From Cupriavidus necator N-1 (GTDB lineage Bacteria; Pseudomonadota; Gammaproteobacteria; Burkholderiales; Burkholderiaceae), in contig NC_015726.1 in the NCBI RefSeq assembly GCF_000219215.1, forward strand, positions 682,001 to 746,000: DNA of 64,000 nucleotides, written 5' to 3'. Numbering within the stretch: position 1 is the stretch's first letter; every line of letters starts with the position of its first letter. This document shows positions 56,636-64,000 of this stretch, piece by piece. A model generated the notes under the pieces. That model worked only from the letters and a program-made list of their open reading frames with translations. It did not search any database and was not told the origin of the DNA. Made by a program: the position numbers and the translations under genes.

Positions 56636-58105
56636 CTATTGTTCGCGGACGTAGGCGACGGCATTGGCATCCTCATGCACTTTTCGCCAGCTCGGTAAGC
56701 CATTGATCAGCTTTGATGCAGGGCTTGTGGGCTCAAGAACGGCCCATCGGACCTTGTACTCCTGCATCAGGGCCTGCAGGATCTTGGCATCGCCGGAATA
56801 GGCTGCCATATACCTTCGCACGAAATCGTCCCCATAGAGGTCGGCGCGGCCGTCGATGAGCGGCGCAATGCCGGAGAATATGAGGTAGCCCCCGAAGTTG
56901 TAGCTATTGAAGACCGGCCCGGCGGCACCTGCCGCCATGGCCGCGTCGACGGCCTCACGGGGCTGTATCCGGCCCTGGTCGTGCTGGATGCCTTTGGCAA
57001 GGAAGGCGATGCTGGCCATGAACAGTGCCATGCACAACGCGGTAATGATTCGAATACTTCGTGATGACAGGCGCGGCTTGATTTCCGGACGGATGGCTGC
57101 GCGTAGCTGGGGGCCGACGCTGGGCATCAGCAACAGCGGGGCCAGCAGCCCCGGCAGTTCGGCATAGCGCGCGAAGGCCAGGGCAAGGTGAACCAGCCCG
57201 AAGCACATCAGGATCCGGGTCGCAGGCAGGCGGAACCCGAAGTAGAGCGCGCCGAACAGCACAAAGCCAAGCCACAGCTCGATTGGCTGGATCAGGCGGA
57301 AGTCCGGTGCCTTCCATTCGCTGATGATGCTGAGCGAAAAGCCCATGCCGGAAACGTGGAAGGGGAAGAGCAGGCCGTCCACGCCGTTCGGTGTCAGCAG
57401 GCCCGCGAGCACGGTCAGTGCCAGGAACGGTGCCCATGCCTGCGCGCTCCGGCGTGGATGCCCTTCAGCCAGGATGGCCTCGACGGCCAGTGCGCCGGCC
57501 AGCCCGATACCGAGCAGGAAGCTGCCATGCAGGTTGGCCCAGGCCAGCATGACGACCGGCAGCCACAGGCTGGGTCGCTTGCCTTGCTCACGCGCCAGCA
57601 CAAGCTGGGCGGCCCAGATCACCATCAGCGGCCAGGCCAGCGCATGCGGGCGGGCGAGCAGATGCTGGGCCAGCGTCAGGAAGGCCAGGGCGGTCCCGGC
57701 GAACGCATGCAGCGGCTCGATATAGCGCAGCAGGAACCGCAACAGCATGGTCAGCGCGACGGCGGTCGCCAGCGCGGTGACCAGCACCGGCCCGGTCCAG
57801 CCGAGCCAGGCATGGGATGCGCCAAGGATGACTTCGGCCAGCCACTCATGCGGAACCCATTTCGCGCCATGAAAAGAGAACGAGAAGGGATCGGTCGCTG
57901 GCACTGCATGGTTGGCAAGGATCCATTTGCCGGCGGCGATGTGCCAGAAGGTGTCGGCATCCACCAGCAACCGGCCACCGATAAATGAGAGGATCGAGAA
58001 CAGGCTGAGTCCGAAGAGGGCGAGCCAGAACCACTGCTTCGCGGCGAGCCGCTGGAGCAGGCTTTCCCTGCTGGTCGTCTCCACCCAGGTCGTGATGGTT
58101 TTCAT
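56636..58105 (-). CDS. Polytopic GT-C-like membrane protein
   Basis: The protein is 489 residues with about ten to eleven membrane helices. An acidic LLVDADTFWHIAAGKWIL motif follows the first helix, as in the first loop of GT-C glycosyltransferases. The soluble C-terminus contains VFNSYNFGGYLIFSGIAPLIDGRADLYG, a pattern shared by uncharacterised GT-C-like proteins. It likely uses a polyprenyl-phosphate sugar donor. It is divergent from the GT87-like gene; a 679-bp spacer separates them. The acceptor is unknown. Confidence 0.75.
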   Translation of the reverse strand: MKTITTWVETTSRESLLQRLAAKQWFWLALFGLSLFSILSFIGGRLLVDADTFWHIAAGKWILANHAVPATDPFSFSFHGAKWVPHEWLAEVILGASHAWLGWTGPVLVTALATAVALTMLLRFLLRYIEPLHAFAGTALAFLTLAQHLLARPHALAWPLMVIWAAQLVLAREQGKRPSLWLPVVMLAWANLHGSFLLGIGLAGALAVEAILAEGHPRRSAQAWAPFLALTVLAGLLTPNGVDGLLFPFHVSGMGFSLSIISEWKAPDFRLIQPIELWLGFVLFGALYFGFRLPATRILMCFGLVHLALAFARYAELPGLLAPLLLMPSVGPQLRAAIRPEIKPRLSSRSIRIITALCMALFMASIAFLAKGIQHDQGRIQPREAVDAAMAAGAAGPVFNSYNFGGYLIFSGIAPLIDGRADLYGDDFVRRYMAAYSGDAKILQALMQEYKVRWAVLEPTSPASKLINGLPSWRKVHEDANAVAYVREQ

Positions 58106-58784
58106 GGCGTCTCGCGGTGGCTGTAGTGGTTACCCATCCGGATCAGGCAGGAAAGGCGCGCGGCTGGCCTGGCGCCGCCGGGGGCGCAGTTGACGGGCAG
58201 TCGCAATAACCGCGCCATTGCCGAAAATGCCCTTGTTCCCCGGGGAGATGGCGCCGGCTGGGTGCGCGCCTTGCCGGGCTGGCGACAACGTGCCGGTGCT
58301 CCCGTTTCCACGACGAATCGTGCTTAATTCTCTGAAGCTCGCGCTTGCATGCGAGGCAGCGCGCACGTGCGGCCATCCTTGCGCCAAAAGTATGAGTCGG
58401 AGCGCGCGGCACACAGTGCATTTGGCTGAGACCGACACGCAATGCCGCCGCCGGGCCTCCGCGCGCGAGGCGTCGCAGGGAGTAAGCCATCCGATGGCCA
58501 ACGTTTCAGCGGGGAAACGCGCGCCGTCGCCGCGGACCAGCTGCGCCGGTGTCAATGCAGGGAGAACCGGAATGGCACGCGGGATTGCGGTCGAAGCGGG
58601 TCGTGATTCAGTTTGGAAACGCTTGCACAAGCCAGATTCCAGCGCCTCGCCCTGGGCCGTGGTTCTGCTTGTACATCGGTGGGCGCCTGACCAGAATGGA
58701 GCCAGTACATCGATGCATCGCCGCTGCATTGCCAAGAAGAACACAGGCCGGCGCTGCCACAGAATATCAGGGGGTTGGGGAGCG
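58106..58784. other. 679-bp divergent promoter region, no gene seen
   Basis: This spacer separates the divergent GT-C-like and GT87-like genes. No frame has recognisable protein features. The length suggests complex regulation. A sequence resembling a sigma-54 promoter at 58573-58588 has 11 rather than 10 bases between GG and GC and is not counted. Confidence 0.5.
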
Positions 58785-60032
58785 ATGAGCCTGGACCATA
58801 GCCCGGCAGCAACGCCGGGGTCAGTGATGTCGCGGCATTGGCTGGACCTGGAGCGTCTCAGGGCCTACAGCGTTGCCATGCTGATCGTATACGGCGCGCT
58901 GATCGTGATATGGGCCTTCAGGACGCACGGCTTCACCACGGATGCGATGGGCCGCCCCGGCGTGGATTTCTCGGCGTTCTGGAGTGCGTCGTACCTGGCC
59001 ATCAAGGGGCAGGCCGCCGCGGTCTATGACTACCACAAGCTGGCACCTGTCATTGCGGCTTTCGGCGCAGTTGAGAGAGAGGGGCAGTTCTTCCTGCCAT
59101 GGGTCTATCCCCCGACTTTCCTGTTGTTTGTGATGCCACTGTCCTTGCTGCCGTTTGCAGCGAGCTATCTGCTCTTCATCGGCGGCACGGCCGTCATGTA
59201 TATCGCCGCGGTGCTCAGGATCCTGTCCTTGCCAGGCGTGCCGCGCCATGTGGTGTGGCTGCCCGTGCTGGCTTTTCCGGGAATCCACGAGGCTGCCATG
59301 ATCGGGCAGAACTCATTGCTGACCGCGGGCGTGGCGGCGTGGGCGCTGATCCAGTTGAAAACCCGGCCAGTCCTGTCTGGCCTGCTGATCGGCTTGCTGT
59401 GCATCAAGCCGCAGCTGGCGCTGATGCTGCCGCTGGCATTGGTGGCAGACCGTGCATGGAAGACCTTCTTTACCGCTGCCGCGACCGCTGCGGCAATGGC
59501 TGCCTGCAGCATCGCCCTATGGGGATGGCAGATCGTACCCACGTTCCTGGATATCGGCACGCACTTCAGGCAGACGGTGCTGGAGCAGGGGGAGTTTGGA
59601 TGGCGCTATTGCCCGACGCTCTTTGCCATGATGCGCCGCGCCGGGGCGCCGGTGGCGATTGCGTACCTGGCCCACGGCCTGGGCGCGGGCTTCGCGATCT
59701 GGGCTCTGATCAAGGTCTGGCGCGGCCGGAATTCGACTGCGCTGCGTATTGCCGCAGTGGCGGCGGCCACCCTGCTTGTGAGCCCATACGTCTGGTACTA
59801 CGAGCTTACCTGGATGGGGCTCGCGATTGCGGGTCTGGCGGTCGAGGGGGTGACGCGTGGCTGGAGGGAATGGGAGCGGGAGATCCTGGTGGTGGCATGG
59901 CTGCTGCCGATTGTCCTGAGCGCGAATCACGCGGGCCATTTCCCGCAGGTCGGGCCGCTGGTGACGCTGTTGCTGCTGATGGCAATCCTGCGCCGGGTGC
60001 GGACCGGGGAGCGGTTCGCACCCGGTAAATAA
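58785..60032 (+). CDS. GT87-like (DUF2029) glycosyltransferase
   Basis: The protein is 415 residues from ATG 58785, with GGGGAG just upstream; upstream in-frame codons lack homology. The DUF2029/GT87 pattern is present: about ten helices, GVDFSAFWSASYLAIKGQAAAVYDY in the first loop with the conserved Asp, YPPTFLLFVMPLSLLPF and a LCIKPQLALMLPLALVADRAW stretch. Family members include mycobacterial polyprenyl-phosphomannose alpha-mannosyltransferases. The next gene (64-bp gap) is a GT2 that could make the lipid-linked sugar donor. Confidence 0.83.
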   Translation: MSLDHSPAATPGSVMSRHWLDLERLRAYSVAMLIVYGALIVIWAFRTHGFTTDAMGRPGVDFSAFWSASYLAIKGQAAAVYDYHKLAPVIAAFGAVEREGQFFLPWVYPPTFLLFVMPLSLLPFAASYLLFIGGTAVMYIAAVLRILSLPGVPRHVVWLPVLAFPGIHEAAMIGQNSLLTAGVAAWALIQLKTRPVLSGLLIGLLCIKPQLALMLPLALVADRAWKTFFTAAATAAAMAACSIALWGWQIVPTFLDIGTHFRQTVLEQGEFGWRYCPTLFAMMRRAGAPVAIAYLAHGLGAGFAIWALIKVWRGRNSTALRIAAVAAATLLVSPYVWYYELTWMGLAIAGLAVEGVTRGWREWEREILVVAWLLPIVLSANHAGHFPQVGPLVTLLLLMAILRRVRTGERFAPGK

Positions 60033-60096
60033 CAAGGCGCATGACAGCGCAATCATGGCGGTGTGCGCACAAGCCACCCCGTCTCGGGAGGGGATC

Positions 60097-61119
60097 ATGT
60101 CAGGCCCATACGACGTCAGGCTGCTTTCTCTGGTTGTGCCCTGCTACAACGAGTCAGAAGGCATTGGCCACTTCTTCGATAGCGTCATTCCCGTGCTCGA
60201 GTCCATCGATGCGATCCGCTTCGAGATCGTGCTGGTGAACGACGGCAGCTCGGACGACACGCTGGACAAGCTCATTGCGTATTCACGCCGGGACGCACGC
60301 GTGCGAGTCGTGGACCTGACGCGGAATTTTGGCAAGGAAGCTGCCTTGACCGCGGGACTCGACGAGGCCCTTGGCGACGCGGTGATTCCCATGGACGCCG
60401 ATTTGCAGGACCCGCCCTCACTGATCCCCGAGCTGGTCATGCGCTGGCGGGAAGGGGCAGAGGTGGTGCTTGCCCAGCGCAGCAGCCGCGTGTGCGACTC
60501 GTGGCTCAAGCGCGTGACCGCGGGCGCGTACTACCGCATCCACAACAAGCTGTCCGACCAGAAGCTGCCCGTGAACGTCGGGGATTTCCGGCTGATGGAC
60601 CGAGTGGTGATCAATGCGCTCAAGCAGATGCCGGAGCGACGCCGCTTCATGAAGGGGTTGTTCGCGTGGGTGGGCTACAAGACCGCGATCGTCCGCTATG
60701 AGCGCGAGATGCGCAGTGCCGGTCGTTCCAAGTTTTCCGGCTGGCGTCTGTGGAACCTCGCGCTTGAGGGTATTACCAGCTTCAGCACCATCCCGCTGCG
60801 CAGCTGGACATATATCGGCGTCCTGATCGCGCTTGGCGCGTTCTGCTACGGCACCTTCATCGTGGCGCGAACCCTGGTCCTGGGGATCGATGTCCCCGGC
60901 TATGCGTCGCTGCTGTCGGTGCTGCTGTTCCTGGGGGGCATCCAGCTGATCGGGCTGGGGGTGGTCGGCGAGTATGTCGGCCGCATCTATGATGAAGCCA
61001 AGGGGCGGCCGATCTATCTGGTGCGGCGCCGTTACCAGGAGACCGGCCAGGACAAGCTCATCGCCTCGGGAAGGCGCGTGATCCGGATCGACCGCGGGCA
61101 TGTGAGCGGTGGCCGCTGA
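60097..61119 (+). CDS. GT2 polyprenyl-phosphate glycosyltransferase (GtrB/ArnC-like)
   Basis: The protein is 340 residues from ATG 60097, behind GGGAGGGG. The N-terminal GT2 domain has LVVPCYNESEGI, the nucleotide-binding VNDGSSDDTL and metal-binding PMDADLQDPP; two C-terminal helices (about 245-310) anchor it. Family enzymes transfer glucose, mannose or 4-deoxy-4-formamido-arabinose to undecaprenyl phosphate. It follows the GT87-like gene in the same operon, and convergent GtrA would flip the lipid-linked sugar. The precise sugar cannot be read. Confidence 0.88.
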   Translation: MSGPYDVRLLSLVVPCYNESEGIGHFFDSVIPVLESIDAIRFEIVLVNDGSSDDTLDKLIAYSRRDARVRVVDLTRNFGKEAALTAGLDEALGDAVIPMDADLQDPPSLIPELVMRWREGAEVVLAQRSSRVCDSWLKRVTAGAYYRIHNKLSDQKLPVNVGDFRLMDRVVINALKQMPERRRFMKGLFAWVGYKTAIVRYEREMRSAGRSKFSGWRLWNLALEGITSFSTIPLRSWTYIGVLIALGAFCYGTFIVARTLVLGIDVPGYASLLSVLLFLGGIQLIGLGVVGEYVGRIYDEAKGRPIYLVRRRYQETGQDKLIASGRRVIRIDRGHVSGGR

Positions 61120-61137
61120 TGCGTGCCCGGCCTGGCC

Positions 61138-61527
61138 CTAGTCCCGATAGGTCCAGGCCCGGTGCGCAAGGTAGGTGAAGACCGGCACCGTCAGGACCAC
61201 GCCGGCCAGGCCCGCCCAATAGCTGGCCCCCAGAAATTGGGCCGTCCAGGAAATGCCCATGGTCAGGCCCAGTCCCAGCAGGGATACGCCGGCAAAGCGG
61301 CCCAGGGTCCGGTGGCGCAGCCGCGACGAGAAGCTCCACAAGGTGTTGAGCAGATAGGAGCAGGCGGTCGCGCACACGAAGGCCGCGCAGTTCGCCGCGA
61401 CCGGTGAGGCCGCCAGCGTGGTGATCAGCGTCGCGGTGATGGCGACATGCACGCCCGTCGAGGTGGCGCCCGATACCAGAAAGCGCGTGACCCGGCGAAG
61501 TTCGGGCGTGGTGATGCCGGCGTTCAC
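61138..61527 (-). CDS. GtrA-like polyprenyl-sugar flippase
   Basis: The protein is 129 residues from GTG 61527, which overlaps the upstream methyltransferase stop (GTGA). Four membrane helices and the GtrA pattern (RRVTRFLVSGATSTGVHVAITATLI ... NTLWSFSS) are present. GtrA proteins flip undecaprenyl-phosphate sugars across the inner membrane for O-antigen or wall glycosylation. It is convergent with the GT2 gene (18-bp gap). Confidence 0.87.
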   Translation of the reverse strand: MNAGITTPELRRVTRFLVSGATSTGVHVAITATLITTLAASPVAANCAAFVCATACSYLLNTLWSFSSRLRHRTLGRFAGVSLLGLGLTMGISWTAQFLGASYWAGLAGVVLTVPVFTYLAHRAWTYRD

Positions 61528-62258
61528 GATGCGCGCACGATCGCCATCAGGGAAATGCCGAACGGCAGCGATCCGTGTGCCAGCCAATGGCGTTCCGTGC
61601 TGAACAGGCGGTGCAATGCCTGGTTGAGGGGTTGGGGCGGGAGCCCCGCTCCCGTTGCCTTCTGGCTGCCGCTCAGCCGGTCGCTGATGCGGGCCGCCAC
61701 CGCAAGCGGAAACAGCAGCGTGTTGAAATAGGACATCCGTTCCACGCGCATGTGACACCGGGTGACGAGCGCATGCAGCGACCGCTTGCTATAGCGGCGC
61801 TGGTGATGCAGGAAGACGTCGTGGGAACTCCATAGCCATTGGTAGGCGGGCACGGTAATGAGTGCGGCGCCGCCGGCTTTCAGCATCCTTGCCGTACAGG
61901 CCAGTGCCCCGGCATCGTCGGCGATGTGTTCCAGGCAATCGAGCAGGCAGACCAGGTCGAAGCTGTGGTCCGGGAACGGCATGTCGTCGGGGCACCTGCC
62001 ACTGCGGATATCGTAGGCCCCCAGGGTCTTCTCCCGCGCCAGCCGCAGGGCGGTGCCATCCATTTCCACGGCGCTGACGTTGCCGAACCGCGAGAGCATC
62101 TCAAGGTTTCCGCCGGTGCCCGCGCCGATCTCCAGGATGGATGCGTCGCGCGGCAACGCCAGGCCGGACAGGATCGTGCCGACGATTTCGCGCCGCCCCC
62201 GGAACCACCAGTGGCAGGCTTCCATTTCTGCCATTTCAAGGTAGGCATCAGGTGACAT
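61524..62258 (-). CDS. SAM-dependent methyltransferase (class I)
   Basis: The protein is 244 residues. The Rossmann motif I ILEIGAGTGGN at about 40-50 is followed by acidic VEMD (motif II) and DLVCLLDCLEHIADD (motif III/IV). The short N-terminus (EACHWWFRGRREIVG) is typical of Methyltransf_11/class I enzymes near polysaccharide genes. It may methylate a sugar or lipid intermediate. It is translationally coupled to GtrA. Confidence 0.85.
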   Translation of the reverse strand: MSPDAYLEMAEMEACHWWFRGRREIVGTILSGLALPRDASILEIGAGTGGNLEMLSRFGNVSAVEMDGTALRLAREKTLGAYDIRSGRCPDDMPFPDHSFDLVCLLDCLEHIADDAGALACTARMLKAGGAALITVPAYQWLWSSHDVFLHHQRRYSKRSLHALVTRCHMRVERMSYFNTLLFPLAVAARISDRLSGSQKATGAGLPPQPLNQALHRLFSTERHWLAHGSLPFGISLMAIVRAS

Positions 62259-62284
62259 CGGTCGGTTCCTCCGCGATGGATCGG

Positions 62285-63661
62285 CTAGCCCTGCACGCAG
62301 ATCAACCCCAGATCCCCCTTCTTCACCTGCAGCTTGTAATCCCGCATCAACCTGAACAACGTCACCCGCGAAATCCCCAGCTCTGCGGCCACGTCAATCA
62401 GCCGTTCATGATGCCGCTGCAGCGCCTCGACGATCGCGGTCTGCTCGGCCGCTTCGCGGATGGCCGCGAGCGTGAGCGGGCGGTCGTCGGCGGGGGTGGC
62501 CAGCTCCAGGTCGTCGGGCTGGATCACGCCGTCTTCGCACATGGCGGCGGCGTGGCGGATGCGGTTGATCAGCTCGCGCACGTTGCCGGGCCAGTTGTGC
62601 TGCTGGATCGCGCGCAGCGCCATCGGCGAGAAGCCGCGGATGCGTGCCGGCGACTGCTTGCGCACGTTGTCCAGCACGTGTTCGGCGATCAGCAGGATGT
62701 CGCTGCCGCGTTCGCGCAGCGGTGGCTGGCGCACGCGCAGCACGCACAGCCGGTGGTAGAGGTCGCCGCGGAAGCGTTCGGCGGCGATCGCGGCTTCCAG
62801 GTCGACGTGGGTGGCGGAGATGATGCGCACATCCACCTCCACCGATTCGGTGCCGCCCAGCCGCTCGATGCGGCCGGTTTCCAGGAAGCGCAGCAGGCTG
62901 GTCTGGCTTTCGATCGGCATGTCGCCGATTTCATCGAGGAACAGGGTGCCGCCCTGTGCCATCTCGATGCGGCCGGGCTTGCGCTTGGTTGCGCCGGTGA
63001 AGGCGCCGCGCTCATAGCCGAACAGCTCTGACATCAGCAGCGTGGGCGGGATGGCGGCGCAGTTGACCGCGACGAAGGGGCGCGGGGCCCGCTCCGAGGA
63101 GCGGTGGATGGCATGAGCGGCCAGTTCCTTGCCGGTGCCGGACTCGCCGGAGATCAGCACGGGCGTGTCCCAGCGCGACACCTTCTCGATGCCGCGGAAG
63201 AGTGATTGCATGGCCGGGCAGCTGCCGATCATGCCGTCCGGGCGTGCGGTGCCGGGGCGGGCATGCTGCGCGCCCGGGCGCAGTTGCGCCATGCCGAGCG
63301 CGTGGCCGAGCGATTCCGCCAGGCGAGAGTGCTCGATCGGTGCGGTGTAATAGTCGACGAAGTACAGGCCCAGCAGCCGGCGCGCGGATTCGGTCAGGGA
63401 CTCCTGGCCGGCGATGATGCCGATCCAGCCGATATGCGGCAGCGAGAGCCAGGACTCGAACGATTCCAGGTCGGCGTCGCTGAAGCCGCCTTGCAGGTCG
63501 AGCATCGCCGCAAGCGGCTGGTTGCCCGGGGGCAGCGCGTGGAGGTCTTGCAGGTTGGAGGCGAAGCTGATCTTCCAGCCACGCTGTGCGAGCATCCTGC
63601 AGAGCATGGCGTCGTGGTGCTGCGACAGGTACAGCAGCGGGCGGTTGGTGTACGCGCTCAT
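62285..63661 (-). CDS. Sigma-54-interacting activator, VpsR-like
   Basis: The protein is 458 residues. The N-terminal about 130 residues form a receiver-like domain without the usual acidic pair at the first strand; LDLQGG is the only candidate phosphoacceptor. The AAA+ domain has Walker A GESGTGKE, GAFTGA and GGTLFLDEIGDM. A Fis-type HTH ends it (RLIDVAAELGISRVTLFRLMRDY). VpsR-type activators of exopolysaccharide genes share this architecture and can bind cyclic-di-GMP. It is transcribed with the methyltransferase gene (26-bp gap), tying it to the glycan cluster. Sigma-54 use is expected but not proven. Confidence 0.87.
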   Translation of the reverse strand: MSAYTNRPLLYLSQHHDAMLCRMLAQRGWKISFASNLQDLHALPPGNQPLAAMLDLQGGFSDADLESFESWLSLPHIGWIGIIAGQESLTESARRLLGLYFVDYYTAPIEHSRLAESLGHALGMAQLRPGAQHARPGTARPDGMIGSCPAMQSLFRGIEKVSRWDTPVLISGESGTGKELAAHAIHRSSERAPRPFVAVNCAAIPPTLLMSELFGYERGAFTGATKRKPGRIEMAQGGTLFLDEIGDMPIESQTSLLRFLETGRIERLGGTESVEVDVRIISATHVDLEAAIAAERFRGDLYHRLCVLRVRQPPLRERGSDILLIAEHVLDNVRKQSPARIRGFSPMALRAIQQHNWPGNVRELINRIRHAAAMCEDGVIQPDDLELATPADDRPLTLAAIREAAEQTAIVEALQRHHERLIDVAAELGISRVTLFRLMRDYKLQVKKGDLGLICVQG

Positions 63662-64000
63662 AAAATTTCCCCGGATCTTTTGTTTTTACAAAGCCGGCGG
63701 CCTGCTGTCGCGGGTCACTGGTTTCGTTGGCGCTAAGGCTTGCGCCTGCCGCAGCATGTCAATGCCGCGGCCTGGCGCTCTCCCAAAATTGCTGCCTGCG
63801 GCGCTGCGTTGCGCTGGCCGGTGGACCCGTTTTCGCCGCCGCCGTGACCTTACCCCCCTGGTATCGGTCACGGCGGCTGCCGCTTCGCTTCGCCTGCAAG
63901 GCAGACTGTTGCTTCACCCCGTTTCTTGTCTGGATGCGCCGGTTCGGCCGATGCGTCCGTTGTTGTCTGCGTGCCGCCCCGTTTAGCCGTGGCGTGCCGC
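63662..64000. other. Window end, no gene seen
   Basis: These 339 bases are the upstream region of the VpsR-like gene. I see no coding frame with homology or an obvious ribosome-binding site. A gene beginning just outside the window may use this region. Confidence 0.4.

Noticed and set aside
58573..58588. Sigma-54-like promoter TGGCACG...TTGC before the GT87-like gene
   Set aside because: GG and GC are separated by 11 bases instead of the strict 10.

Overview
The window is high-GC DNA with dense, mostly operonic genes. The gene content (groESL behind a CIRCE element, a Tad pilus locus, dctA-dctB-dctD, hut genes, an isoquinoline-oxidoreductase-type Mo hydroxylase) fits a Burkholderiaceae beta-proteobacterium, most like a Cupriavidus/Ralstonia chromosome. 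This placement is inferred from protein sequence and layout; no search was run. No tRNA, rRNA, CRISPR array, prophage or replication origin was seen.

Layout. 1-3848 (-): an AI-2E-family exporter translationally coupled to a split pqiA pair and pqiB, the latter cut by the window edge. 3849-4429: a gene-free patch resembling a dispersed repeat. 4430-7463: divergent HPP-CBS and ClC-CBS membrane genes around a perfect palindrome. 7472-11210: an Lrp-type regulator divergent from an amidinotransferase-fold hydrolase and ornithine cyclodeaminase. A TnpB-only transposable element has inserted exactly between the ribosome-binding site and start codon of ocd. 11259-12349: an excisionase-HTH regulator and a low-GC gap. 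12350-17085: dctD, dctB and dctA, with a sigma-54 promoter and two phased upstream sites. 17629-21640: MFS transporter, hutU and hutC with a HutC-type operator. 21687-25070: a MASE1-PAS-GGDEF-EAL protein. 25476-31476: small genes, a diheme cytochrome c, an acyltransferase and a two-subunit Mo hydroxylase. 31513-34852: an ECF sigma/anti-sigma pair facing a Tat-exported phosphoesterase and a cupredoxin, then an ArsR-like gene. 34931-39114: MltF-like lytic transglycosylase, a small exported charged protein and a SulP transporter. 39303-41517: groES-groEL with promoter, CIRCE and terminator. 41558-42343: a phosphoesterase.

42460-55265 (-) is a nearly complete Tad/Flp pilus operon: two Flp pilins (one of 57 codons), prepilin peptidase, a MoxR-like AAA ATPase, CpaB, secretin, a small lipoprotein, three pseudopilin-like genes, CpaE, CpaF, TadB and TadC, closed by an intrinsic terminator. 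A gene-free 1.37 kb lies upstream of it. The last 7.4 kb hold a glycan-type set: two polytopic GT-C/GT87-like proteins, a GT2 polyprenyl-phosphate glycosyltransferase, GtrA, a methyltransferase and a VpsR-like sigma-54 activator.

The observations most worth following are the TnpB insertion that removes and replaces the ocd ribosome-binding site, the unusual active site of that TnpB, the ECF module with a GEHD phosphoesterase and a Met-substituted cupredoxin, the HPP/ClC palindrome, and the Tad locus with its extra AAA ATPase and second pilin.
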